Numbered from the stretch's first letter, positions 1 to 7,110 are shown. The stretch is DNA of 10,530 nucleotides from Nitrospirota bacterium (GCA_021825785.1 JAKAGP010000025.1:1-10530), one strand, 5' to 3'. Made by a program: numbers and translations. The notes: generated by a model not told the origin, from the sequence alone.

Positions 1-1
1 G

Positions 2-988
2 CTGGGGTATTTCTTGCCATCGATGCCGGCGCTGATAAATAAATTCAGCGTGGGCACGACCAATATCCCGATTGCCATCGGGCTAATACTTATGATGTAC
101 CCGCCGCTCGCCAAGGTGAAGTACGAAGAACTGGGGGATGTCTTCATAAACAAGCGGGTGCTTGGACTGTCGCTGGTGCAAAACTGGATAATCGGCCCCG
201 TTTTGATGTTTCTCCTGGCGATAACCTTCCTTAGGGGCTATCCCGAATACATGGTAGGGCTTATCATGATAGGTCTTGCCCGCTGCATAGCGATGGTGAT
301 CGTCTGGAACGACCTTGCCTGCGGAGACCCGGAATACGCCGCGGGCCTTGTGGCCTTCAACTCCGTGTTCCAGGTGCTTTTCTTTTCCGTGTACGGTTAT
401 GTCTTCATCACGGTGCTTCCGGCGTGGCTGGGGCTGAAAGGGGCGGTCGTGAACGTCACAATCGGCCAGATAGCAAAGAGCGTTTTTGTCTATCTTGGCA
501 TACCGTTTCTGGCCGGGATGATAACGAGGCTGAGCCTGATAAGGATCAAGAGCCCCGAGTGGTACAGGCGGGAGTTCATCCCCAGGATAAGCCCCGTCAC
601 CCTGATATTCCTGCTTTTCACGATAGTCGTCATGTTCTCCCTAAAGGGCAATTACATAGTGAGGCTCCCACTGGACGTGGTAAGGGTGGCTGTTCCCCTT
701 CTCATATATTTTGTGGTCATGTTCCTGGTCTCTTTCTATCTGGGAAGGAAGATCGGGGCGGATTACGAGAAGACGGCCACGCTGGCCTTTACGGCGGCAA
801 GCAACAATTTCGAGCTTGCGATAGCCGTTGCCGTCGCGGTATTTGGCATCAACTCCGGGGCTGCCTTTGCCGCCGTTATCGGCCCCCTGGTGGAGGTGCC
901 CGTCATGATAGGGCTTGTTAACGTGGCGAACTATTTCAAGAGAAAATATTTCACAGCCTGCGAGATAAAAACCACGGAACCCGTGTAA
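2..988 (+). CDS. acr3: Arsenite efflux permease, ACR3 family (5' end outside window)
   Basis: Membrane carrier that exports arsenite from the cytoplasm. The reading frame is open to the left edge: codons from base 2 read LGYF before the in-frame TTG at 14, and these residues fit the usual ACR3 N-terminal stretch, so TTG 14 is not the start and roughly the first 25-35 residues are missing. Family hallmarks are visible: [20 protein letters not shown], then [15 protein letters not shown] with the conserved membrane cysteine (codon 284-286), and near the C-terminus [15 protein letters not shown] followed by [13 protein letters not shown] with the conserved glutamate (codon 893-895). The chain is a series of hydrophobic helices with short charged loops, as expected for a ten-helix carrier. 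arsD begins 21 nt after the stop, behind an AAGGAGG ribosome site at 991-997. ArsA downstream suggests ATP-assisted export. This is ACR3, not the unrelated ArsB fold. Confidence 0.95.
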   Translation: MGYFLPSMPALINKFSVGTTNIPIAIGLILMMYPPLAKVKYEELGDVFINKRVLGLSLVQNWIIGPVLMFLLAITFLRGYPEYMVGLIMIGLARCIAMVIVWNDLACGDPEYAAGLVAFNSVFQVLFFSVYGYVFITVLPAWLGLKGAVVNVTIGQIAKSVFVYLGIPFLAGMITRLSLIRIKSPEWYRREFIPRISPVTLIFLLFTIVVMFSLKGNYIVRLPLDVVRVAVPLLIYFVVMFLVSFYLGRKIGADYEKTATLAFTAASNNFELAIAVAVAVFGINSGAAFAAVIGPLVEVPVMIGLVNVANYFKRKYFTACEIKTTEPV

Positions 989-1009
989 AAAAGGAGGTAG
1001 CGAGGAAAC

Positions 1010-1345
1010 ATGAAAATCGATATCTACGACCCGCCAATGTGCTGCTCTTCGGGGCTTTGCGGGCCTACGCTTGACCCGGTGCTTGTAAAGGTGAACGATG
1101 CGTTGATGGCGCTTAAGAGGCAGGGCGTCCAGGTGGAAAGATACAACCTCGTCCAGCAGCCCAATGAGTTCATGTCAAACAGCATAGTGTCCGAACTGCT
1201 TCACAAAAACGGAAAGAAGATACTGCCGGTCACGCTCATAAACGGGGAGGTCTTCAGGACGGGCGGGTATCCATCCTATGAAGAGATGTGCGGCGCGCTT
1301 GGCATAAAACCCTCGCTCAATATAGGGCTCCGGATGGGGAGCTGA
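1010..1345 (+). CDS. arsD: Arsenic metallochaperone ArsD
   Basis: Small cytoplasmic chaperone (111 residues) that binds As(III)/Sb(III) and hands it to the ArsA ATPase; it also has weak repressor activity in some plasmid operons. The metal-binding cysteines are present as C11, C12 and C17 in DPPMCCSSGLCG, matching the Cys12-Cys13-Cys18 triad known for the family. The extra vicinal cysteine pairs found near the C-terminus of some ArsD proteins are absent, which is common and does not prevent chaperone function. The middle (VERYNLVQQPNEF) and the end (LPVTLINGEVFRTGGYPSYEE) also match the family, which has a thioredoxin-like fold. The ATG is preceded by AAGGAGG (991-997) and a closer GAGGA (1002-1006). 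The stop lies 3 nt before the arsA start, so translation of the pair is probably coupled. Confidence 0.96.
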   Translation: MKIDIYDPPMCCSSGLCGPTLDPVLVKVNDALMALKRQGVQVERYNLVQQPNEFMSNSIVSELLHKNGKKILPVTLINGEVFRTGGYPSYEEMCGALGIKPSLNIGLRMGS

Positions 1346-1348
1346 AAT

Positions 1349-3160
1349 ATGACCAGGTATATTTTCTTCTCCGGCAAGGGAGGGGTAGGCAAGACCACGA
1401 TGGCGTCCGCCACCGCCATTCATTACGCCATGGAAGGCAAAAAGACCCTGATCGTGACTACCGATCCCGCCTCCAACCTTGCCGACGTATTCGAGCAGGA
1501 GATAGGGCATAAGATTACGCCAATCAAAGGAGTGGATAATCTTCTTGCCATGGAGATAGAGCCTGATGAAGCCACAAGGGAATACAAGGAGCGCATCATA
1601 GGCCCTTACAGGGAGGTCATGCCCGGGGATGTGATTGCGTCTCTGGAAGAAAACCTGAGCGGCCCGTGCACGACCGAGATGGCGTCCTTCGACAGGTTCA
1701 TCGATTTCATGGAAAGCGACGAGTACGATGTGATAGTTTTTGACACCGCTCCCACGGGCCACACAATAAGGCTGCTTGAGCTTCCCGTAGACTGGTCAAA
1801 ACACATAGAGGAGTCCGCAAAGGGCACAGGCCAGACCTGTCTCGGCCCCGTCCAAACTATCCAGGACTCGAAGAAAAAGTACGACAGGGCGGCTGCCCTC
1901 CTGAAAGACCATGAAAGGACGAATTTTATTTTTGTGATGAGGCCTGAAGAACTCTCGCTTTACGAGACCCTCAGGGCCTCAAGGGAACTCGAAACCATTG
2001 GCATTGACTCAGGCGGGATAGTGATAAACGGCATATTGCCTGAAGAGGTCTGCGAGATCGATTTTTTCAGAAGAAAATACGAGTCCCAGCAGAATGTGAT
2101 CAATGAAGCGAAGGTCGCGATTAAAAAACCGGCGCGGCATATGCTTTTACGGGACAACGAGGTAAAGGGAATTGATGCGCTGAAAGACGTGGCTCATGAG
2201 TTGTTCAACGGGGAAAGGGATGCCGGCATCGTAAAAAGTGAACCACAGGCCCGCCCGTTTTTTGAGATAGATACGCCGGATGTGCAAAAAATGTGGCTCC
2301 CGGAAAGGGGGACAAAAGCGCTGTTCTTCACAGGCAAGGGCGGCGTCGGCAAGACAACCGTATCCTGCATTGCTTCCGTATACGCCTCCCAAAAGGGTTT
2401 TAAAACCCTTCTTGTCACGACTGACCCGGCCGCGCATATAGGGGAGGTGCTTCGCGTAAAGGCCGGAAGCGAGCCGGTCAAAGTCACCGATAATCTCCAT
2501 GCCGTCATGGTGGACCAGGAGGCCGCATTCAGGCAGTACAAGGAAAAAGTATTGAATGACGCCCGCGGTAAATATTCCGATGACATGATCGCCGCGATGG
2601 AAGAGGAACTGAACTCCCCATGCACCGAGGAGATGGCGGCCTTCGACAAGTTCATCCAGTTCATCGAGAGTAGGGATTATGATCTGGTCGTCTTCGACAC
2701 CGCCCCTACGGGCCATACCTTGAGATTGCTGGACCTTCCCTTCGGCTACGCAAAGCAAATGGAGATGATGGTATGCGGAGACGAGGCGAAAAAGACGGCG
2801 CAAAACAGGTTCCGGGAGATCATAAATATCCTCAGAGACGGGGAAAGGACGGTCTTCAGCCTTGTCCTCTATCCTGAATCCACCCCGATACTGGAATCGT
2901 ACCGTGCGATGCGTGACCTGAAAGATGCGGGGATTGAGACCCAGCTTGTTGTGGCCAACATGATCCTGCCCGATGGGGTTGCCACGAATGAATTTTTCCG
3001 TAACAGGCGGGCCATGCAGATGGAGCACCTTGAAGAGATCAGGGACAGGTTCAGCCTGCCGGTAATGGTCTTTCCTCTTCTTGAGGAGGAGCCAAGGGGA
3101 TTGGACGCCTTGAGGAAATCGCTGTCATTCATCGGATATAGCGAAGCCTCGAATGGCTGA
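1349..3160 (+). CDS. arsA: Arsenite-stimulated efflux ATPase ArsA (two-domain)
   Basis: Cytoplasmic ATPase that takes As(III) from ArsD and drives its export through the membrane carrier, here Acr3. The 603-residue length is normal for the duplicated bacterial form. Each half has a P-loop GKGGVGKTT (residues 9-17 and 329-337) and the family signal-transduction motif DTAPTGHT (from D132 and D450). The three cysteines that form the metalloid site in the plasmid enzyme (Cys113, 172, 422) have clear equivalents: C107 in SGPCTTEM, C164 in GQTCLGP and C425 in NSPCTEEM. Both nucleotide sites and the metal site therefore look intact. The two halves are strongly similar to each other, the known result of internal duplication. 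The ATG is 3 nt after the arsD stop with a purine-rich GGGGAG just upstream. No truncation or frameshift is seen. Confidence 0.97.
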   Translation: MTRYIFFSGKGGVGKTTMASATAIHYAMEGKKTLIVTTDPASNLADVFEQEIGHKITPIKGVDNLLAMEIEPDEATREYKERIIGPYREVMPGDVIASLEENLSGPCTTEMASFDRFIDFMESDEYDVIVFDTAPTGHTIRLLELPVDWSKHIEESAKGTGQTCLGPVQTIQDSKKKYDRAAALLKDHERTNFIFVMRPEELSLYETLRASRELETIGIDSGGIVINGILPEEVCEIDFFRRKYESQQNVINEAKVAIKKPARHMLLRDNEVKGIDALKDVAHELFNGERDAGIVKSEPQARPFFEIDTPDVQKMWLPERGTKALFFTGKGGVGKTTVSCIASVYASQKGFKTLLVTTDPAAHIGEVLRVKAGSEPVKVTDNLHAVMVDQEAAFRQYKEKVLNDARGKYSDDMIAAMEEELNSPCTEEMAAFDKFIQFIESRDYDLVVFDTAPTGHTLRLLDLPFGYAKQMEMMVCGDEAKKTAQNRFREIINILRDGERTVFSLVLYPESTPILESYRAMRDLKDAGIETQLVVANMILPDGVATNEFFRNRRAMQMEHLEEIRDRFSLPVMVFPLLEEEPRGLDALRKSLSFIGYSEASNG

Positions 3161-3171
3161 TGATATATCTT

Positions 3172-3216
3172 GTCCCGCGAAGCGCGGGACTGCGGGGACC
3201 AGTCCCCTTGCCGCAG
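3172..3216 (+). other. Pair of GC-rich hairpins between arsA and the FmdE-like gene
   Basis: Two adjacent stem-loops fill the arsA-fmdE gap. The first is a perfect 8-bp stem, GTCCCGCG (3172-3179) and CGCGGGAC (3183-3190), with loop AAG. The second pairs CTGCGG (3190-3195) with CCGCAG (3211-3216); alternatively the inner GGGGAC (3194-3199) pairs with GTCCCC (3202-3207). There is no U-tract, so a simple Rho-independent terminator is unlikely. An intercistronic RNA-stabilising or attenuating element, or a REP-like genomic repeat, fits better. Confidence 0.7.
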
Positions 3217-3235
3217 GAATCTCAATTTCCAAAAC

Positions 3236-3240
3236 GGAGG
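3236..3240 (+). promoter_or_regulatory. Ribosome binding site that fixes the FmdE-like start
   Basis: GGAGG ends 7 nt before the ATG at 3248. It decides for this start over the ATG 78 nt upstream (3170), whose extra 26 residues would be encoded by the hairpin pair and do not resemble FmdE proteins. Confidence 0.8.
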
Positions 3241-3247
3241 ACTCGCG

Positions 3248-3889
3248 ATGAAAGGTCTCAATTTCAACGAATATTTTAACGTTGCGCTGGAGTTTCACGG
3301 GCACAAGTGCCCCGCGATGCCGATGGGGCTCCGGGCCGGGCTTGCGGCAATGCGCGCTCTCGGCGTGGAGAGGTCAAAGGACAAGGAACTCTTTGTAGAG
3401 GCCGAGACGGGCAAGGGTCATGCGGCGGGGTGTTTTCTGGATGGTGTAATGACCGCCACAGGATGCACCTATGGGAAGTCAAACATCCAGAAGCTCTATT
3501 ACAGCAAGATGGCATTCACCCTCATCGATACGGAGACTGGAAAGGCTGTGAGGGTTTCGCTTAAGCCGGACTTTTTCGAAAAGGCGCTGAACTCGCCTTT
3601 CGTGGGAGAGCGAAAAAAAGGAGTGCCGCCGCAGGACATACCGTCTGAGATAACCGCCCCGCTTGTAAAAAAGATATTGGGCCTTCCGGAGGACGAATTC
3701 CTGGATATCGGTAAAGTGTTCAGGAAGGACGTGAAGAAGGGTTCTCCCAACTTCAACGTCAAAAGCTGCGCCAATTGCGGAGAGGCGGTATTCACCGACA
3801 GATTGATCATCACCATGGACGGACGGAAACTCTGCATTCCATGCGCCGAAAAAGAGAAGGGCGCCGAGAAAAAGTATGAAACCCGATAG
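3248..3889 (+). CDS. FmdE-family protein with C-terminal zinc ribbon
   Basis: A 213-residue protein of the FmdE family, named after subunit E of formylmethanofuran dehydrogenase but widespread in bacteria that lack that enzyme; the bacterial function is not established. The N-terminal domain has the hallmark FHGHKCP (H17, H19, C21) and [21 protein letters not shown] (C62, D65, C73), the likely metal or cofactor site. The C-terminus is a four-cysteine zinc ribbon, CANC (C174, C177) and CIPC (C196, C199), of the type annotated in DksA/TraR-like fingers. No signal peptide or membrane segment is seen, so it is probably cytoplasmic. It lies 87 nt after arsA behind two RNA hairpins, and its end overlaps chrA by 14 nt, so it belongs to the metal-resistance transcription unit. 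A role in metal sensing, metal handling or redox cofactor chemistry is conceivable but not shown. Confidence 0.85.
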   Translation: MKGLNFNEYFNVALEFHGHKCPAMPMGLRAGLAAMRALGVERSKDKELFVEAETGKGHAAGCFLDGVMTATGCTYGKSNIQKLYYSKMAFTLIDTETGKAVRVSLKPDFFEKALNSPFVGERKKGVPPQDIPSEITAPLVKKILGLPEDEFLDIGKVFRKDVKKGSPNFNVKSCANCGEAVFTDRLIITMDGRKLCIPCAEKEKGAEKKYETR

Positions 3890-5084
3890 GGATGCCATGG
3901 AGGCTCCTTTTCAAAGACCGGCGATTACTCTGCCGGCCTTGCTCCTCCAGTTCCTGAAAATCGGATCCATAGGCTTCGGGGGCGGTATGGCCATGATAGC
4001 CCTGATGGAGCGGGACCTGATACTAAAAAGGCGCATCATGGAGACAGATGAATTTCTGCACGGGGTCGGGCTCGGCCAAGTGCTGGGCCCGTTTGCCGTA
4101 AACGCCGCCCTTTTCATCGGAAACCGGCTGTACGGTTCACTGGGCGGGCTCGCGTGCGCCTTTGCCTTCATGACGCCCTCGGTCCTCATAGTGATCCTGC
4201 TTTCCTGGCTTTACTTCAGCTTTCATGCCGTTGCGGCCCTGCAGGGCGCCATCGGTGGCCTGGGGCCAGTAGTTATTGCTCTGATCCTCAGCGCGGCGTG
4301 GTCCATGGGCCGGAAAGCGGTGCGCTCACTGCCGTCCGTGTTCCTGTCGGCTATCGCCCTGGGGCTCTCTCTTTTAAAGATCAACGCGGTCTATATCCTT
4401 ATCGGGGCCGGTTTGGCAGGCCTGATCGCGGGGACGAGGGTGCTTGGCAAAGGACAGAGCCGGGGATCGTCGCAGAGGGATAAAAATCCGAAAACGCCGG
4501 GTGCCGGATCATCAACGGCAGCCGGGCTCGCCCTGCCCGTTTCCGCCGGAGTTGCAGCAACGGGTAAATCCCTGGCGTCTGTCGCGTGGGTGTTTCTAAA
4601 GGCCGGCCTTGTCTTCTTCGGCGGCGGGTTTGTCCTTGTGCCGGTTCTTCAGCAGAGGCTGGAGGCCCTGGGATGGCTTACCCCGAAAGAGTTTATAGAC
4701 GGGGTCGCGATCAGCAACCTCACGCCCGGCCCGATATCCGTTCTGGCCACATTTGCCGGGTTCCATCTCCATGGTGTAACAGGGGCATTGGCGGCTACGC
4801 TCGCGCTCTTCACCCCCGCTTTGATACTTATGACGTTCCTCTCGCAAGGGTATTCCCGGCTCAGGGAAGGGCCGCATGTGAAGGATTTTCTTGGGGGGAT
4901 CGCACCGGCCGTGGTGGGAATGGTTATAAGCGCGGCAGCGCTCCTGGCGCCGGGGACTCTTCAGGGCGCCGACGCGTGGGGCCTCATGGCGATGGCTCTC
5001 CTGCTGCTCGTGCGCTTTCAGTGGCATCCAGCCTTTGTTCTTGCGATAGGATCTGTCCTGGGCGCCTTTGGCGTTGTCAGGTGA
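3876..5084 (+). CDS. chrA: Chromate transporter ChrA (long, two-domain form)
   Basis: Inner-membrane CHR-family transporter that expels chromate; 402 residues is the usual size of the two-domain form. Each half starts with the family glycine motif: [18 protein letters not shown] (FGGG at 34-37) and [15 protein letters not shown] (247-251). Each motif is followed by the expected region, [21 protein letters not shown] in half one and [21 protein letters not shown] in half two. A hydrophilic linker rich in Lys, Ser and Gly (about 188-235) joins the halves. The ATG at 3876 overlaps the preceding gene by 14 nt; an in-frame ATG at 3897 (M8) is an alternative, and neither has a strong ribosome site. 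Position behind the ars genes suggests a combined oxyanion-resistance operon. Some CHR proteins may move other anions, so the substrate is inferred from family only. Confidence 0.93.
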   Translation: MKPDRDAMEAPFQRPAITLPALLLQFLKIGSIGFGGGMAMIALMERDLILKRRIMETDEFLHGVGLGQVLGPFAVNAALFIGNRLYGSLGGLACAFAFMTPSVLIVILLSWLYFSFHAVAALQGAIGGLGPVVIALILSAAWSMGRKAVRSLPSVFLSAIALGLSLLKINAVYILIGAGLAGLIAGTRVLGKGQSRGSSQRDKNPKTPGAGSSTAAGLALPVSAGVAATGKSLASVAWVFLKAGLVFFGGGFVLVPVLQQRLEALGWLTPKEFIDGVAISNLTPGPISVLATFAGFHLHGVTGALAATLALFTPALILMTFLSQGYSRLREGPHVKDFLGGIAPAVVGMVISAAALLAPGTLQGADAWGLMAMALLLLVRFQWHPAFVLAIGSVLGAFGVVR

Positions 5085-5551
5085 AAAACCTGCTCCTTGC
5101 TTTCAGAATCCCGGTTTTTCCCCGGAGAGCAAAAAGGGCGGTTGTCTCACGCCCAAAGTTTTATTTCTTTGATGCGGGCATTTTCAATATTCTGCGGCCA
5201 TCCGGTCCTCTTGACCGCCACGAGGAGAAATCAGGCGCCGCCCTCGAAGGCTTGGTAGCCCAGCACTTGAGAGCATGGATAGATTATTTTCAGCCCGGCT
5301 GCGAACTTTATTATTGGAGGACCAGCGCCGGTTCTGAAATCGACTTCATCGTATACGGGAAGGATGTCTTTCAGGCGATAGAGGTGAAAAACTCAGCCAC
5401 CATACATCCTCAGGACCTGAGGGCGTTTAAAGCATTCGGCGAAGACTACCCGGAGGCAAAAAGGACTCTCGTTTATCGTGGAAAGGAGAGGCTGCCAAGA
5501 GACGGTATTTCCATTGAGCCCGCTGCGGATTTCCTCCTTGGATTAATGTGA
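5081..5551 (+). pseudogene. C-terminal remnant of an AAA ATPase with DUF4143 domain
   Basis: Reads from a GTG that overlaps the chrA stop (GTGA) for 156 residues. The sequence matches the C-terminal DUF4143 domain of the archaeal/bacterial AAA+ ATPases: RAKRAVVSRPKFYFFDAGIF (from residue 16), EGLVAQHLRAWI (E56), YYWRTSAGSEIDFIVYG (D88) and AIEVKNS (E101, K103). The last three resemble the PD-(D/E)XK nuclease core. Intact relatives are about 380-470 residues with Walker A/B motifs in front; here that part is absent and recognisable similarity begins only a few codons after the chrA stop. The reading frame continues upstream inside chrA as a meaningless shadow. It is most likely a gene remnant left by a deletion or insertion at the chrA 3' end. 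It could still be translated through coupling with chrA, but no function can be claimed. Confidence 0.82.
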
Positions 5552-5616
5552 AAACCCTAACAAGATTCCGAAAATCTGTCAGCGCACCATGGCTCGTCTT
5601 CTATTTGTTTGTTCTT

Positions 5617-5656
5617 CGTTTGTTGGATAATGCCGTTTGTTCCCTTTGATCGTTTG
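5617..5656 (+). repeat. Imperfect direct repeat, copy 1
   Basis: Shares CGTTTGT, then the 15-mer ATAATGCCGTTTGTT (5627-5641), then TTTGAT and GTTTG, in the same order and orientation as 7136-7177, with only 1-nt spacing changes. About 33 of 41 positions agree. The two copies bracket the tRNA fragment and the fic gene. Part of the similarity is low-complexity GTTTG sequence, but the 15-mer is exact. Confidence 0.6.
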
Positions 5657-5770
5657 CTCGTTTGTTTAAGCCAAAGCATTTCCGAGGCGCAAAAAACCGT
5701 AAACAAGAACTCCGTAGGGAAAAAGCTTTTCTATCTGAGGAGTGCCGTCTCGGTGCTTGAGAGAGAATCT

Positions 5771-5792
5771 GGTTACGTTTTGGCTACGTTTT
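5771..5792 (+). repeat. Tandem 11-bp repeat, candidate integrase arm site (left)
   Basis: GGTTACGTTTT (5771-5781) is followed directly by GGCTACGTTTT (5782-5792), one mismatch apart. The block lies about 45 bp from the tRNA fragment. GTTACGTTTT recurs at 6013-6022 on the other side of the fragment, in the same orientation. Short direct repeats flanking an att core are characteristic of arm-type sites bound by tyrosine recombinases; the assignment is inference. Confidence 0.55.
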
Positions 5793-5801
5793 GCGGGGAG
5801 A

Positions 5802-5828
5802 AAGGGGCCGCATGCTCCATAACCCCTT
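5802..5828. repeat. Inverted repeat next to the tRNA fragment
   Basis: AAGGGG (5802-5807) pairs with CCCCTT (5823-5828) around a 15-nt loop that contains the palindrome GCATGC. It lies 10 bp from the acceptor end of the tRNA fragment. No U-tract follows on either strand, so it is weak as a terminator; it could be part of the recombination site. Confidence 0.4.
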
Positions 5829-5837
5829 GATTTACTC

Positions 5838-5880
5838 GGCGGTCCCAACGGGATTCGAACCCGTGTTTTAGCCTTGAGAG
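5838..5880 (-). other. Attachment site: 3' half of a tRNA (probably tRNA-Glu, CTC)
   Basis: Read on the - strand, this is a canonical tRNA 3' half. It has anticodon loop CTCTCAA (5874-5880; U33 then CTC, the Glu anticodon), 3' anticodon stem GGCTA, a 4-nt variable loop, T-stem ACGGG (5860-5864), T-loop TTCGAAT (5853-5859), T-stem CCCGT, acceptor strand TGGGACC (5841-5847), discriminator G and CC. The matching 5' half is missing: the sequence before the loop gives only three of five anticodon-stem pairs, and no GGTCCCA acceptor strand is present. Loss of exactly the 5' half, with a break at the anticodon loop, is what integration of a tyrosine-recombinase element into a tRNA gene leaves at its far end. 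Read this way, the element lies on the high-coordinate side. If the loop is shifted by two bases the anticodon would read CAA (Leu), but the short variable loop and G discriminator favour Glu. Confidence 0.72.
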
Positions 5881-5976
5881 CCCTAAATGGGCAATTTTGC
5901 TAAGTGGGCCTTCTACCTGAAAAATTCGACTTTAGTCTTTGTTTTCATGGGGTTTTGCCGTTCCATCCCTTCGGAT

Positions 5977-5996
5977 ATTTTCCGGCATTTTCCGGC
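5977..5996 (+). repeat. Tandem 10-mer repeat
   Basis: ATTTTCCGGC occurs twice back to back (5977-5986, 5987-5996), and CGGAAGG follows nearby at 6001. It may be an additional protein-binding direct repeat in the attachment region, or a small slippage product. Confidence 0.5.
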
Positions 5997-6011
5997 CATT
6001 CGGAAGGATTC

Positions 6012-6029
6012 CGTTACGTTTTCGTTACG
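6012..6029 (+). repeat. 11-bp-period repeat, candidate integrase arm site (right)
   Basis: CGTTACG occurs at 6012-6018 and again at 6023-6029, an 11-bp period, with TTTT between. The block contains GTTACGTTTT, identical to the left-hand repeat at 5772-5781. It lies about 130 bp from the tRNA fragment, just beyond the fic stop codon. Confidence 0.5.
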
Positions 6030-6035
6030 GTCAAT

Positions 6036-6059
6036 ATTACCCTCTTTATTACCCTCTTT
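6036..6059 (+). repeat. Tandem 12-mer spanning the fic stop codon
   Basis: ATTACCCTCTTT is repeated exactly twice (6036-6047, 6048-6059), and a partial third copy, ATTACCTCTTT, lies nearby. On the - strand each full copy carries a TAA; the first one read ends fic. A 12-bp unit does not shift frame, so copy changes would not alter the fic reading frame but could move its stop. Confidence 0.6.
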
Positions 6060-7110
6060 TAGGGATATTACCTCTTTTCCTCCAAAGCGCCCCCGGCCCC
6101 CGGCCAAGGCACTCCACTTCTTTTTTGCCCTGGAGTTCTTTAAGAACCCTTCGGATCATGTCCCTGCTGACGCCGGGGCATACCCGCTCCAGTTCAGTCA
6201 AAGTGAATTCTCCTGCGAATGAGTCAATGGCCGATTTAATTAGTTCGGTTTTCGCGCCCTTGGGAGACTTTAGTTGCCCCACGCGTTCCTCGAACTCGCG
6301 GTAAACGGCTTTTAACGTGTAGAGGACATAGTTTATATAGGGCCAGGGGTCGTGTTTCCCCTCGTGCCAGCCTTGAGAGCTTTGCTCCAGGGTTTCGTAA
6401 TAGCGGTCCTTGCTTTGCTCGATGACCCGCTCGATACTGATGTAGCGTCCTGCCTCGTAGCCCAGGTGATAGCACTGAAGCAGAAGGAGCAGCCTTGAGA
6501 CCCTGCCGTTTCCGTCCCGGAAGGGATGGATACAGAGAAAATCCAGGTTGAAGGCGGCCATAGCGGCCAGCGGATGCACCCATCTTCCCTGAAGGCATTG
6601 GTCCCAAAGGTCAACCAACTGGGCCATGTACTTTGGGGTTAGGGCAGGGGAGACCGTCTTGAAACGCACGCGGGACGTTCCGTCAGGGTATTTCTCGATA
6701 ATATCGCTCTGCTTTTCCTTATATTTCCCGGCATCCCAGATATTGCCCTTTGCCAGCTTGTGCAGCCTTAGAATCGTTTCCTCGGAGACCGGCAGCTTTG
6801 CGCCCTGCTCATGGACGAGTTTCAGCGCGTTTCGATATCCCCGTACTTCCTCCTCGTCGCGGTCCATGAGGTGCGCCTTGCCAAGCACGATGGTTTTAAC
6901 ACGCGCCTGGTCGACAGTTACGCCCTCTATGCGGTTTGAAGACACCGCGCTTTCTATAAGCGCGTGCTCCTTCAATGCCTTGAGACACTGGGGAGACTGC
7001 TTTGTGAAAAGCCCCTGCTTTCCGCGAGCCTCACCCAGATCGGCAAGATACCATGAGGTGATAGCCGGGACGGTAGAGGGCTTATTGGAGAATTGCAATA
7101 GGGACTTCAT
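6049..7110 (-). CDS. Fic-family protein (probable protein AMP-transferase) with N-terminal inhibitory motif
   Basis: A 353-residue Fic protein. Fic enzymes usually transfer AMP from ATP to a hydroxyl of a target protein. The catalytic motif is complete, HPFRDGNGRVSR at residues 195-206, with H195 as the base and D199/N201/R203/R206 for phosphate and metal binding. An inhibitory helix motif of the form S/T-x-x-x-E-G/N lies in front, SNRIEG at 58-63 (E62), so this is a class II Fic that restrains itself rather than one needing a separate antitoxin. Residues 1-60 match the Fic N-terminal domain, and the last 70 residues look like a winged-helix end (LTELERVCPGVSRDMIRRVLKEL), common in this group. 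The start is supported by GGGAG at 7121-7125. The upstream helicase-nuclease gene ends 80 nt before it on the same strand, so co-transcription is possible. The target is unknown. Confidence 0.92.
   Translation of the reverse strand: MKSLLQFSNKPSTVPAITSWYLADLGEARGKQGLFTKQSPQCLKALKEHALIESAVSSNRIEGVTVDQARVKTIVLGKAHLMDRDEEEVRGYRNALKLVHEQGAKLPVSEETILRLHKLAKGNIWDAGKYKEKQSDIIEKYPDGTSRVRFKTVSPALTPKYMAQLVDLWDQCLQGRWVHPLAAMAAFNLDFLCIHPFRDGNGRVSRLLLLLQCYHLGYEAGRYISIERVIEQSKDRYYETLEQSSQGWHEGKHDPWPYINYVLYTLKAVYREFEERVGQLKSPKGAKTELIKSAIDSFAGEFTLTELERVCPGVSRDMIRRVLKELQGKKEVECLGRGPGALWRKRGNIPKRG

Larger units (their letters stand above)
5552..6048. other. Gene-free, repeat-rich stretch around a tRNA fragment
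   Basis: No reading frame here looks like a protein; the ORFs of 60-120 codons that cross it are antisense to the tRNA fragment or to the fic gene. It holds a GTTTG-rich run (5601-5668), two sets of 11-bp-period repeats, a 6-bp inverted repeat, the 3' half of a tRNA, and a tandem 10-mer. The arrangement fits an integrase attachment region better than a promoter. No terminator with a U-tract was found for either the + strand cluster or the - strand fic gene. Confidence 0.65.

Noticed and set aside
3170..3247. 26-residue N-terminal extension of the FmdE-like protein from the ATG at 3170
   Set aside because: It would be encoded by the hairpin pair and has no FmdE similarity, while the ATG at 3248 has a well-spaced GGAGG.
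4586..5551. A 321-codon open frame on the + strand
   Set aside because: Its first half lies out of frame inside chrA and resembles nothing; only the part from 5081 matches a known domain, so the remnant is annotated from there.
5721..5730. Perfect palindrome AAAAGCTTTT
   Set aside because: It is short and A/T-rich and expected by chance at this length; nothing around it supports an operator or terminator.
5666..5848. 60-codon frame on the - strand, and the + strand frames at 5609-5830 and 5887-6222
   Set aside because: They run through the tRNA fragment, repeats or antisense to fic, have no good ribosome site and no recognisable domain.
5838..5910. A complete, functional tRNA of about 73 nt
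   Set aside because: The overall length fits, but the 5' side lacks a pairing acceptor strand and a D-arm, and the anticodon stem has only three of five pairs.
5913..6107. Possible frameshifted C-terminal extension of fic on the - strand
   Set aside because: The fic frame ends naturally after a winged-helix-like region, and the downstream frame has no recognisable similarity; the repeat unit there is 12 bp and would not shift the frame.
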